From the NCBI GenBank assembly GCA_015060555.1, contig SUYG01000054.1, positions 1-64,000 on the forward strand: 64,000 bases of DNA. Direction: 5' to 3'. The notes under the pieces were generated by a model. That model was not told the origin of the DNA. It saw only the letters and a list, made by a program, of their open reading frames with translations, and searched no databases. This document shows, piece by piece, positions 15,137 to 23,233 of this stretch (position 1 is the stretch's first letter; the number at the start of each line of letters is the position of its first letter). The stretch comes from Physcousia sp015060555 (GTDB lineage Bacteria > Bacteroidota > Bacteroidia > Bacteroidales > Bacteroidaceae). Both the position numbers and the translations under genes were made by a program.

Positions 15137-16864
15137 GTGTTGCTGGTTTTCGGCGGAACAACAGAAGGGCGTAAGGCCGTGGAGGTGCTGGAGGAGGCGG
15201 GGAAAGCCTACTTCTACAGCACGAAGACAGGTGAGCAGGAGCTCACGCTGCACCATGGGCTGCGCATTGACGGAGCCATGGATGCTGAGGCGATGTGCAC
15301 CTTCTGTCGCGACCATGATATCCGGCTCATCATCGACGCCGCCCATCCCTTTGCCGCTACGTTGCATGCGACCATCCAAGCGGTGGCGGCAGCACAGGAC
15401 ATCCCCGTTGTCCGCTACGAACGGATTTATCCACCCCGCGACCCCGAAATCACATGGATTGACGACTACACACAGGTTCCCACAGACATCAGCTCCCTGC
15501 TGGCCACTACGGGCGTGCAGAGCATCAGCAAGCTGAAGTGGCTGGAGGCCAAAGGCATCAAGGTGTTCTACCGCATCCTCAACCGCGAGAGTTCCATCGC
15601 GTTGGCAAAAGCTCAGGGCGCTGAGGACGACCAGCTTTGTTTCTACGAAGATGCTAACGATATACCCGTTGACGCCGATGCTATCCTCCTCAAGGAGAGC
15701 GGTGAGAGCGGTGGCTTCACAGAAAAGGTGAAGGCGGCACGGGCCAAAGGCATGAGGGTGATAGCGATCAAGAGGCCGTTGACAATGGACAATCGATTGT
15801 CCATTGTCAACGGCCCTTATGGTTTGCGGCGTGCGGTGGAGAGACTGTTGCCGGAGTTCTTCCCGTTGCATAGCGGGCTGACTACGGGGACGTGTGCTAC
15901 GGCGGCTGTCGTGGCTGCTACGCGCCAGCTCCTCACCGGCGAACAGCCTGCCACTGTTCCCGTTCGTCTTGCGAATGGCGAGACGATAGATGTGGCTGTC
16001 GGTTATGCCGACGGCTGTGCTTACTGCATCAAGGATTTCAGCGATGATCCCGATGTGACGCGAGGTTGTAGGATATTTGCAAAGGTGAAGAGTCCTCCCC
16101 AAACCCTCCCATCAGGGCCGGGAGAAATCCGCTTCCTCCAAGGCGAGGGAGTGGGGCGCGTCACCTTGCCCGGATTGGGCATCCCCGTGGGCGAGCCGGC
16201 CATCAATCCCGTGCCGCGTCAGATGATGACAGAGGCGGTGCGGGCGTTGACAGATCTGGCGCTCGACATCACCATCTCCGTGGAACATGGCCGCGAGCTG
16301 GCAGAACGCACTTTTAATCCGCGCGTGGGGGTCGTCGGTGGCATCAGTATCATCGGCACTTCAGGCATTGTGAAGCCCCTCAGCAACGACGCTTTCATCG
16401 AGAGCATCGGACGCGAGCTGCAAGTGGCGCGCGCCATGGGCTGCGAGGCGGTGGGTCTGGCCTCCGGCAAGCGTGGCGAGGAGGCGCTGCAGGCCATGGA
16501 ACCCGCCCTGCGCGTCATCCATTATGGAAACTTCATCGGTGCTGCCCTGGAGAAAGCCCGAGCCCTCGGCTTTCGCCGCGTTGTCCTTGGCATCATGCTG
16601 GGAAAGGCTGTGAAACTGGCCGAAGGACATCTCGACACCCACTCCCACAAGGTGCTGATGAACAAGGCGTTCCTCGCAGCTGTCGCCGCAGAGGCTGGCG
16701 TGAACGATGGCGCCGCGATTCTCAAGGACATCACCTTGGCGCGTGAGCTGTGGACGCTGATGCCCCCCGTCTTCTTCGACCTGTTACGCCAACATTGCTA
16801 CGAAACCTGCCGTTCGGTCTTCCCCGACGGCGACTTAGACATCCATATAATCCGCAATGAATAA
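15137..16864 (+). CDS. CbiJ-CbiD fusion: precorrin-6A reductase / cobalt-precorrin-5B C1-methyltransferase
   Basis: This is a 575-residue fused protein. Residues 1-240 are the NADPH-dependent precorrin-6A reductase (VFGGTTEGRKAVEVL; IDAAHPFA; LLKESGESGGF). Residues about 245-575 are CbiD (HSGLTTGTCATAAVVAA; GIGIIG-like GGISIIGTSGIV; THSHKVLMN), which methylates C1 in the early-cobalt route. The start is a GTG at 15137, followed at once by LLVFGGTTEG. A perfect 42-bp palindrome (15774-15815) is translated as part of KRPLTMDNRLSIVNGPYG near the end of the reductase. A GC-rich element (16091-16156) adds residues to CbiD. The stop overlaps the next gene by 8 bp. Confidence 0.92.
   Translation: MLLVFGGTTEGRKAVEVLEEAGKAYFYSTKTGEQELTLHHGLRIDGAMDAEAMCTFCRDHDIRLIIDAAHPFAATLHATIQAVAAAQDIPVVRYERIYPPRDPEITWIDDYTQVPTDISSLLATTGVQSISKLKWLEAKGIKVFYRILNRESSIALAKAQGAEDDQLCFYEDANDIPVDADAILLKESGESGGFTEKVKAARAKGMRVIAIKRPLTMDNRLSIVNGPYGLRRAVERLLPEFFPLHSGLTTGTCATAAVVAATRQLLTGEQPATVPVRLANGETIDVAVGYADGCAYCIKDFSDDPDVTRGCRIFAKVKSPPQTLPSGPGEIRFLQGEGVGRVTLPGLGIPVGEPAINPVPRQMMTEAVRALTDLALDITISVEHGRELAERTFNPRVGVVGGISIIGTSGIVKPLSNDAFIESIGRELQVARAMGCEAVGLASGKRGEEALQAMEPALRVIHYGNFIGAALEKARALGFRRVVLGIMLGKAVKLAEGHLDTHSHKVLMNKAFLAAVAAEAGVNDGAAILKDITLARELWTLMPPVFFDLLRQHCYETCRSVFPDGDLDIHIIRNE
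15774..15815 (+). repeat. Perfect 42-bp palindrome inside cbiJD
   Basis: The sequence reads GGCCGTTGACAATGGACAAT then CG then the exact reverse complement. It has no mismatch and is in frame. Confidence 0.93.
16091..16156 (+). repeat. GC-rich repeat element in the CbiD part
   Basis: Fragments such as AACCCTCCCATCAGGG and AGGCGAGGGAGTGGGG match the style of the other in-gene elements. It encodes about KSPPQTLPSGPGEIRFLQGE. Confidence 0.7.
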
Positions 16865-17861
16865 ACTCATCCTCCTTTTTCTGCTCATCCCAGTCTTTGC
16901 CTTGCTGAATCTGGTCATCGGTTCAGTGGCCATCCCGCTGCCCGATGTCATCAATATCCTGCTGGGGCGTGGCTGTGACAGCGAGGTGTTCACGAACATC
17001 ATTCTGCACACACGTCTGCCGCAGACGCTTACGGCCATTGCCTGCGGTGCTGGTTTGGCTATGGCGGGCTTAGAGATGCAGACCGTCTTCCACAACCCGC
17101 TGGCTGGTCCGTCGGTGTTGGGCATCAGCAGTGCTGCCAGCCTCGGCGTGGCCTTCATGGTGTTGCTTGGAGGTGCTTTCGGAGGACGTGCCCTGACGCA
17201 TTTCGGACTTGTCGGGAATACGGCTCTTACGGTGGCAGCCATCATCGGTGCCCTGTGTGCGATGGCGCTGATTGTGTGGCTGTCGCGTAGGGTAGAGGGT
17301 CGTGCCACTCTGCTCATCGTGGGTGTCCTCATTGGTTACATCGCCACCGCCATCATCGGCGTGCTGAAGTACTTCTCCAGTGAGGAAGACATCCGTGCTT
17401 ATGTCATCTGGGGTCTTGGCTCCTTCGCGCGTGTCACCGGTGGTCAGATTTATGTCTTCGTGGGTCTGATGGCCGTGCTGTGTCCGCTGTCGCTGTTGCT
17501 GTCCAAGTCCCTGAATACCCTGTTGCTGGGCGAACGCTATGCTGCCAACCTCGGGTTGAATGTCCGTCGTTCGCGCAGCCTGATTATCTGCTCGGCAGGC
17601 GTCCTCACCGCCATCTGCACCGCCTACTGCGGGCCTATCATGTTCCTGGGTTTGGCTGTGCCACACATTGCTCGCGGTCTGTTCTCCACGGCAGACCACC
17701 GCACGCTGATGCCTGCTACGCTTCTTTGCGGCGCATCGCTGGCGCTCATCTGCAACCTCATTGCCCGTTTGCCGGGTATGGAAGGAGCCTTACCCATTAA
17801 CTCTGTCACGGCGCTCATCGGTGCACCCGTGGCCATCGCCATTCTCCTGCGCCGCTCATGA
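16857..17861 (+). CDS. FecCD/BtuC-type ABC transporter permease
   Basis: This is a 334-residue inner-membrane permease with about nine or ten hydrophobic segments. It has the family signatures RLPQTLTAIACGAGLAMAG, FHNPLAGPSVLGISSAA and GPIMFLGLAVPHIAR. The family imports iron-siderophores or vitamin B12 (as BtuC) together with a BtuD-like ATPase and a BtuF-like binding protein, neither of which is in this operon. Its place inside a cobalamin synthesis operon suggests uptake of cobinamide, cobalamin or cobalt-related substrates (inference). The start overlaps cbiJD and the stop overlaps cobU (ATGA), so translation is coupled. Confidence 0.9.
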   Translation: MNKLILLFLLIPVFALLNLVIGSVAIPLPDVINILLGRGCDSEVFTNIILHTRLPQTLTAIACGAGLAMAGLEMQTVFHNPLAGPSVLGISSAASLGVAFMVLLGGAFGGRALTHFGLVGNTALTVAAIIGALCAMALIVWLSRRVEGRATLLIVGVLIGYIATAIIGVLKYFSSEEDIRAYVIWGLGSFARVTGGQIYVFVGLMAVLCPLSLLLSKSLNTLLLGERYAANLGLNVRRSRSLIICSAGVLTAICTAYCGPIMFLGLAVPHIARGLFSTADHRTLMPATLLCGASLALICNLIARLPGMEGALPINSVTALIGAPVAIAILLRRS

Positions 17862-18418
17862 AACAACCTATGAAGTGTATTATCCTTATCACAGGCGGCC
17901 AGCGCTCCGGAAAGAGTGCTTACGCCGAACGACGCGCCCTGGCGCTGTCGCCGAACCCCGTCTATATGGCCACCGCTCACATCTGGGACGATGACTTCGC
18001 CCTCCGTGTGAAGCGTCATCAGGAACGCCGTGGCCCCGAGTGGACGAACATCGAAGAAGAACGCCAGCTGAGTCGTCACGATGTCAGCGGGCGTGTCGTG
18101 CTTGTGGATTGTGTGACGCTGTGGCTTACCAACTTCTTAAGCCTCACCCCCGACCCCTCTCCAAAGGGCGAGGGGAGTGAAGTGCCCATAAATGTTGACA
18201 GGATTCTCAGCGAGGCCAAGCGTGAGTTTGATGCTTTCACACAGTATGAGGCTACCTTCATCTTCGTGACCAACGAAATAGGATTGGGTGGCGTCTCGGA
18301 GAATGCCCTGCAGCGTCGCTTTGCGGACCTACAAGGATGGATGAACCAATACATTGCTTCCAAGGCTGACGAGGTTGTGATGATGGTGAGCGGACTGGAA
18401 TGGAAATTGAAAGGATGA
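17858..18418 (+). CDS. cobU: Adenosylcobinamide kinase / adenosylcobinamide-phosphate guanylyltransferase
   Basis: This is a 186-residue bifunctional enzyme that phosphorylates adenosylcobinamide and transfers GMP to it, making the activated precursor for nucleotide-loop assembly. A P-loop GGQRSGKSAYAE lies near the N-terminus, with YMATAHIWDDDF and the RHQERR histidine segment (the GMP-accepting His of the family), VDCVTLWLTN and FVTNEIGLGGV. A palindromic repeat (18142-18178) inserts SLTPDPSPKGEGS after WLTNFL; the same peptide occurs in CarA as SLTPDPSPRGEGS. Confidence 0.92.
   Translation: MKQPMKCIILITGGQRSGKSAYAERRALALSPNPVYMATAHIWDDDFALRVKRHQERRGPEWTNIEEERQLSRHDVSGRVVLVDCVTLWLTNFLSLTPDPSPKGEGSEVPINVDRILSEAKREFDAFTQYEATFIFVTNEIGLGGVSENALQRRFADLQGWMNQYIASKADEVVMMVSGLEWKLKG
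18142..18178 (+). repeat. GC palindromic element in cobU
   Basis: CCTCACCCCCGACCCCTCTC starts the element and GGGCGAGGGGAGT ends it. It is almost identical to 45843-45895 in carA, and similar elements run in reverse through gltB. Confidence 0.88.
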
Positions 18419-18514
18419 CGCGAGCTAAGGATATATGGAAATAATGAATTACGGATTAAAGGGTTCAAGGTTTCATTTAATAATTGATGTTTATTGTTTA
18501 ATAATCAAATAGTA

Positions 18515-19543
18515 ATGATTGCTGATTTGCGTAATAAGATACAAGAGAAGATAGACAATCTGAACAAACCCAAGGGCTCGTTGGGCGTGCTGGAGGAGGT
18601 TGCTATGCAGGTGGCACTTATCCAACAGACGCTGACGCCCGAGCTGCGTCATCCTGCCCATATCCTCTTCGGCGGTGACCACGGCATCGAGCGCGAGGGC
18701 GTTTCACTGTCGCCACGCGAGGTCACGTGGCAGCAGATGATCAACTACGGTCGTGGGGGCGGCGGCGTAAATGTCCTCTGCCATCAGCACGGCTTCTCGC
18801 TCCGCATCGTGGATGTGGGCGTGGATTATGACTTCGACCCCGTGCGCCACGCTCATATTATCCCTCGTAAAATCGGCTACGGCACACGCAACTTTCTCCA
18901 TGAAGCTGCGATGACGGCAGCAGAGTGGGAGAGGGCATTGGTCGTGGGACGTGAACAGGCGGATGCTTGCCATGATGAGGGCAGCAATGTCCTGTGTCTG
19001 GGTGAGATGGGTATTGGCAACACCTCGCCGTCGAGTGTGTTGATGCACTTGTTCCTGGATATCCCCCTGCCGCAGTGTGTAGGGGCGGGCAGCGGTCTTG
19101 ACGCTGTCGGCATCAGACATAAACTTGACGTGCTCACTCAGGCTGTGGAGCAATACCATGCTTGCTGCGAGGGCTTTACTGCAGCCGACACCATCCGTTA
19201 CTTCGTGGGTTATGAGATGGCGGCGGCTATCGGTGCTATGTTGAGGGCTGCTGAGTTGCGGATGGTGATTCTCGTCGATGGCTTCATCATGACGGCCTGT
19301 ATGCTGGCGGCGCAGCAGCTCAACCCCGCCGTTCGCGAGTGCGCCATCTTCGGACATTGCGGCGACGAGGGAGGCCATCATCTGATGCTCAGCGCCATGA
19401 ACGCCCAGCCGCTCCTCCGTCTGAATATGAGGTTAGGGGAGGGCACAGGCGCCCTCTGTGCCTATCCCATCGTGGCTTCGGCGGTACATCTGTTAAATGA
19501 AATGGACAACTTCGCTCATGCAGAGATTACGAAATATTTTTAA
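18515..19543 (+). CDS. cobT: Nicotinate-nucleotide-dimethylbenzimidazole phosphoribosyltransferase
   Basis: This is a 342-residue enzyme that makes alpha-ribazole phosphate from the lower-ligand base and nicotinate mononucleotide. Landmarks: LNKPKGSLGVLEEVA, FGGDHGI, GEMGIGNTSPSS, GAGSGLDAVGI, DGFIMTACML, and the C-terminal LGEGTGALCAYPI containing the catalytic glutamate. The ATG at 18515 (MIADLRN) is preferred over 18494, which starts in an AT-rich spacer. No repeat element interrupts it. It overlaps cobS by 26 bp. Confidence 0.94.
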   Translation: MIADLRNKIQEKIDNLNKPKGSLGVLEEVAMQVALIQQTLTPELRHPAHILFGGDHGIEREGVSLSPREVTWQQMINYGRGGGGVNVLCHQHGFSLRIVDVGVDYDFDPVRHAHIIPRKIGYGTRNFLHEAAMTAAEWERALVVGREQADACHDEGSNVLCLGEMGIGNTSPSSVLMHLFLDIPLPQCVGAGSGLDAVGIRHKLDVLTQAVEQYHACCEGFTAADTIRYFVGYEMAAAIGAMLRAAELRMVILVDGFIMTACMLAAQQLNPAVRECAIFGHCGDEGGHHLMLSAMNAQPLLRLNMRLGEGTGALCAYPIVASAVHLLNEMDNFAHAEITKYF

Positions 19544-20312
19544 ACGCACGCTGGCGGCGTTGATGTTCTTCACGCGGCTGCCGCTGTGGCGGCTGGCAAC
19601 GGTGGAGCGCTCCTATTTTGAGCGTGTCGTACCGCTGTGGCCGTTGGCGGGTTGGCTCACGGGTGGTGTGATGGCGCTCGTGCTGTGGCTCTCCCAACAG
19701 GCCTCGCTACCTACGGGTGTCGGCGTGGCGCTGGCCCTGCTGTCACGCTGTCTGCTCACGGGAGCCTTGCACGAGGACGGCTTTGCCGACTTCTGCGACG
19801 GCTTCGGAGGTGGCACCACGCGCGAGCGAACCTTATCTATAATGAAGGACTCCCATATCGGCACATACGGCGTGCTGGGGCTGATACTGTATGTCCTCGT
19901 CGTGTGGAATGTGCTGACCGCCCTCTTCGCTGCCGGCCTCTCGCCGCTCATCCTTGTCGCTGCGGATGCACTGGCCAAGGGGCTCAGTGCCACCATCATC
20001 TACTTCCTGCCCTATGCCCGCACGGAGGCCGATGCCAAGAACCGCCTCGTCTATGTCCGCACACCCTGGATGGAACGCCTCCTGAGCCTCGTCCTCGCCC
20101 TGGTGCCGCTGGCCGTCTGCCTCCTTGTCGCTCCAGAAGCGATGCCTGCCCCTAGGCAGTGGATCTTCGCTCTGTTGCTGCCTGTTGGTGGCTGCATCAT
20201 GCTGTTTATGTGGATGCACCGTCGCTTGCAGGGTTACACCGGCGACTGCTGCGGTGCCACCTTCCTGATCACCGAAACCCTCATCTATCTCTCGTTATGC
20301 CTCATTGTCTGA
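19518..20312 (+). CDS. cobS: Adenosylcobinamide-GDP ribazoletransferase (cobalamin synthase)
   Basis: This is a 264-residue integral membrane enzyme that joins adenosylcobinamide-GDP to alpha-ribazole, the last step of cobalamin assembly. It has multiple hydrophobic segments and the family motifs HEDGFADFCDGFGGG, MKDSHIGTYG and GDCCGATF near the C-terminus. Start MQRLRNIFKRTLAALMFFTRLP is the usual CobS opening. The gene begins inside cobT and its stop overlaps the cbiA start region. Confidence 0.93.
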   Translation: MQRLRNIFKRTLAALMFFTRLPLWRLATVERSYFERVVPLWPLAGWLTGGVMALVLWLSQQASLPTGVGVALALLSRCLLTGALHEDGFADFCDGFGGGTTRERTLSIMKDSHIGTYGVLGLILYVLVVWNVLTALFAAGLSPLILVAADALAKGLSATIIYFLPYARTEADAKNRLVYVRTPWMERLLSLVLALVPLAVCLLVAPEAMPAPRQWIFALLLPVGGCIMLFMWMHRRLQGYTGDCCGATFLITETLIYLSLCLIV

Positions 20313-21694
20313 TGATAGCAGCGCCCTCTTCGGGCTGTGGCAAGACCACTTTCACGCTCGGGCTCCTGCGCGCTTTGCGTGACAGGGGGCTCTCTGTGCA
20401 GCCTTTCAAGAGCGGTCCCGACTATATCGATCCGCTTTTCCATCAGATGGCAGCTGGCGTAGAGTCTGTGAACCTTGACACCTATATGTCTTCCCCTGCT
20501 CATGTGCAGACCTTGTTCGGGCATTATGGCGGCGATGCCGATGCTTGTGTCATTGAGGCTGCCATGGGGCTCTTCGACGGTGCCGATGGTCCGCGTGGCA
20601 GTGCTGCAGAGGTCGCTCAAATACTTGACGTACCTGTGGTGCTGCTGGTCAGTGCCAAGGCGGTGGCTTATAGCGTGGCACCCCTCATCTATGGCTTCCG
20701 CCATTTCAATCCCCGGCTCCGTCTTGCAGGCGTCGTCTTCAACTTCGTCGCTTCCGAGCGCCAGCTGGCTACCTTGCGTCGTGCTTGCGAGGATGCCGGA
20801 GTTCCCTGCCTTGGCTACCTGCCGCGCAACCCTGAGCTTGCTATTCCCAGTCGCCATCTCGGTCTCACACTCCAAGAATGTGAGAAGACGGAACAGCTGA
20901 TAGCTCTTGCCGCACAGGAGGTGACAAAGCACATCGACCTCGACAGGCTGCTGGAAGTGACCTATAGGACCGATAGGGCTTATGAGCTTAATAAGACCCT
21001 CTCCCCGCTCTCCCGTAAGGGCGAGAGCCTCGCGGTGCTCGATAGCTGCGCGCAGCCTCTCCCCTCCCTCACGGGTAGCGAAGGAATCAACGGGTTGACT
21101 GAATGTCAAGCCGTCCTGAGCGACCGAAGCAGAACTCTTTTGCTGAGGACGGGTCAGGTTGGGGGTGGGTCTATTGCCATTGCTGTCGCCCGCGATGCAG
21201 CTTTCAACTTCACCTATCGCGCCAATATCGATGCGCTGCGCAGGCTTGGCGAGGTCTTCTTCTTCTCCCCCTTGCAGGATGCAGACCTGCCGCAATGCGA
21301 CTTGCTCTATCTGCCTGGCGGCTATCCAGAGCTGTTTGCAGAGCAACTGGCCGGTAACACGGCGATGCGTGAGCAGATTCGTGCTTATGCCGAAGCGGGA
21401 GGACGTGTGTTGGCAGAGTGCGGTGGTTTCATGTACCTCTGTCGCGATATCGACGGTCAGCCCATGTGCGGTCTCCTTCCCTATAGCGCCACGATGCAGG
21501 GCGCACGTCTCCATCTGGGCTACCGCGAGACTGTCCTCAACGGCGTCACGCTACGCGGTCATGAGTTCCACTATTCCACCACTATCCCCGAGGCTCCCAC
21601 ACCTTTTGTCCATTACAAAAACATTCGGGCGGGCTATCCTCATTGGTATTGGGGGGATGACCCACAGAAACTATTATCACTCCTTGTTTCCTAA
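20297..21694 (+). CDS. cbiA: Cobyrinate a,c-diamide synthase
   Basis: This is a 465-residue glutamine-dependent amidase that amidates the a and c acetate side chains. The N-terminal half has IAAPSSGCGKTTFTLG (ATP site), PFKSGPDYIDP and EAAMGLFDGADG. The C-terminal half is a class I glutamine amidotransferase domain with LPGGYPELFA, the nucleophile in AECGGFMYLC and HEFHYST. Start is ATG 20297 (MPHCLMIAAPSSG); ATG 20312, overlapping the cobS stop, is an alternative. A 177-bp palindromic element (20995-21171) adds 59 residues between the halves. The same element, reversed and shorter, is in carA. Confidence 0.92.
   Translation: MPHCLMIAAPSSGCGKTTFTLGLLRALRDRGLSVQPFKSGPDYIDPLFHQMAAGVESVNLDTYMSSPAHVQTLFGHYGGDADACVIEAAMGLFDGADGPRGSAAEVAQILDVPVVLLVSAKAVAYSVAPLIYGFRHFNPRLRLAGVVFNFVASERQLATLRRACEDAGVPCLGYLPRNPELAIPSRHLGLTLQECEKTEQLIALAAQEVTKHIDLDRLLEVTYRTDRAYELNKTLSPLSRKGESLAVLDSCAQPLPSLTGSEGINGLTECQAVLSDRSRTLLLRTGQVGGGSIAIAVARDAAFNFTYRANIDALRRLGEVFFFSPLQDADLPQCDLLYLPGGYPELFAEQLAGNTAMREQIRAYAEAGGRVLAECGGFMYLCRDIDGQPMCGLLPYSATMQGARLHLGYRETVLNGVTLRGHEFHYSTTIPEAPTPFVHYKNIRAGYPHWYWGDDPQKLLSLLVS
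20995..21171 (+). repeat. 177-bp palindromic element in cbiA
   Basis: It starts GACCCTCTCCCCGCTCTCCC and ends GGTTGGGGGTGGGTC. The 52 bp at 21120-21171 match 45962-46013 of carA in reverse complement at 49 of 52 positions. Length is a multiple of three. Confidence 0.9.
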
Positions 21695-21705
21695 ACGATA
21701 AACGA

Positions 21706-23160
21706 ATGAAGAATATGCGTTCCGTAATGCTTGCCGGCACAGGCAGCGACGTGGGCAAGAGCATCCTTGCCACAGCCCTCTGTCGTATCTTCCTTCAGGA
21801 CGGCTATCACCCCGCTCCCTTCAAGGCGCAGAATATGGCATTGAACTCCTACGCTACGCCCGATGGCTTGGAGATAGGCCGCGCTCAGGCTGTGCAGGCT
21901 GAGGCTGCCGGCATCCCTTGTCACACGGATATGAACCCCCTGCTGCTGAAACCCAACTCCGACCACACCAGTCAGGTGGTGCTCAACGGCAAGCCGATAG
22001 GAAATAAAAGCGCGTATGAATATTGGCGCAACGATCCCTCCCTGCGTGAGGAAGTTCATGCAGCCTATGATCGTCTGGCAGCCAAGTACAATCCTATTGT
22101 CTTGGAGGGGGCTGGGAGTGTCAGTGAACTGAACTTGCGTGACCATGATCTTGTCAATTTGCCGATGGCACGCTATGCCGATGCTGCCGTCATCCTTGTG
22201 GCCGACATAGACCGAGGTGGTGTCTTTGCCTCCTGCTACGGCAGTATCAAGTTGCAGACGCCCGAGGACCAGCAGCGCATTAAAGGCATTATCATCAACA
22301 AGTTCCGCGGTGACTTGCGTCTCTTCGACGAAGGGCGTAGGATGCTGGAGGAAATCTGCGGCGTGCCCGTACTCGGTGTCGTCCCCTACTTCAAAGATAT
22401 CTTCATCGATGAGGAAGACAGTGTAGCATTGGAGAAAAAACCTCTCCCCTCCAATGGAGCGGCAGGGTCTATTTCTATCGCCGTCGTGCTCCTGCGCCAT
22501 ATCAGTAACTTCACCGACTTCAACACCTTGGAGCGCGACCCGCGCGTCAACCTTTTCTATACCAACAATGTCAGCGACCTCAGTCGTGCCGACATCATCA
22601 TCCTGCCTGGCACGAAAGCTACGTTGGACGATCTCATGGAACTGCGCCGCAATGGCTGTGCCCAGGCCATCCAACGAGCCCATCGCGACGGCAAGATGGT
22701 CATAGGCATCTGTGGCGGCTACCAGATGTTGGGGCAGACAGTCAGCGACCCCTACGGTATCGAGGGCGCTATCCCCAGCCTTCCCGGTCTCGGTCTTTTG
22801 CCCATCCATACCACGATGACCCCAGAGAAGACAACGCGTCAGGTGACCTTTAAGTTCAACGGTCATGAATGTCAGGGCTATGAGATCCATCAGGGCGTCA
22901 GCGACACCAGCGAGGCCATCCTGCAGACCGGCCACTGCATCGGCACCTACATTCACGGCTTCCTCGACAACGCCCCCGTCATAGAGCACATTTTAAAGGG
23001 GACGATGAAAGGTGAGGAAGTTAAAAACGAGAAAGTAAAAAGTGAAAAGTGCAAGGAACTGAGTCCTGCGGAGTTCAAGGAGGTCCAGTACAACAAGCTG
23101 GCTGACCATGTCCGCCGCTACGTGGATATTCCTCGACTCTATGAGCTTCTGGAATCCTAA
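21706..23160 (+). CDS. cobQ: Cobyric acid synthase
   Basis: This is a 484-residue glutamine-dependent enzyme that amidates side chains b, d, e and g of adenosylcobyrinate diamide. The N-terminal ATP-binding domain has MLAGTGSDVGKSILATALCR, PFKAQNMALNS, EGAGSVSELNL and DIDRGGVFAS. The C-terminal amidotransferase domain has LPGTKATLDDL, the nucleophile in GICGGYQMLG and the histidine motif YEIHQG. A short PLPSNGAAG insertion (22441-22468) lies between the domains, and a Lys/Glu-rich KGEEVKNEKVKSEKCKE segment (about 22994-23050) near the end resembles AT-rich spacer repeats that became coding. Confidence 0.94.
   Translation: MKNMRSVMLAGTGSDVGKSILATALCRIFLQDGYHPAPFKAQNMALNSYATPDGLEIGRAQAVQAEAAGIPCHTDMNPLLLKPNSDHTSQVVLNGKPIGNKSAYEYWRNDPSLREEVHAAYDRLAAKYNPIVLEGAGSVSELNLRDHDLVNLPMARYADAAVILVADIDRGGVFASCYGSIKLQTPEDQQRIKGIIINKFRGDLRLFDEGRRMLEEICGVPVLGVVPYFKDIFIDEEDSVALEKKPLPSNGAAGSISIAVVLLRHISNFTDFNTLERDPRVNLFYTNNVSDLSRADIIILPGTKATLDDLMELRRNGCAQAIQRAHRDGKMVIGICGGYQMLGQTVSDPYGIEGAIPSLPGLGLLPIHTTMTPEKTTRQVTFKFNGHECQGYEIHQGVSDTSEAILQTGHCIGTYIHGFLDNAPVIEHILKGTMKGEEVKNEKVKSEKCKELSPAEFKEVQYNKLADHVRRYVDIPRLYELLES
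22441..22468 (+). repeat. Short GC palindrome in cobQ
   Basis: CCCCTCCAATGGAGCGGCAGGG is a small stem between the two CobQ domains. It is a weaker member of the in-gene repeat set. Confidence 0.5.
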
Positions 23161-23231
23161 TTTGTCAAATCGTCAAATCGTAAAATCGTAAAATTGTCAA
23201 ATTAAAAGGATTGTCAAATCGTAAAATCACA
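23161..23231. repeat. AT-rich 8-bp tandem repeats before cobD
   Basis: About eight degenerate units of TCGTAAAA / TTGTCAAA. Same style as 15052 and 43418. Confidence 0.8.
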
Positions 23232-23233
23232 TT

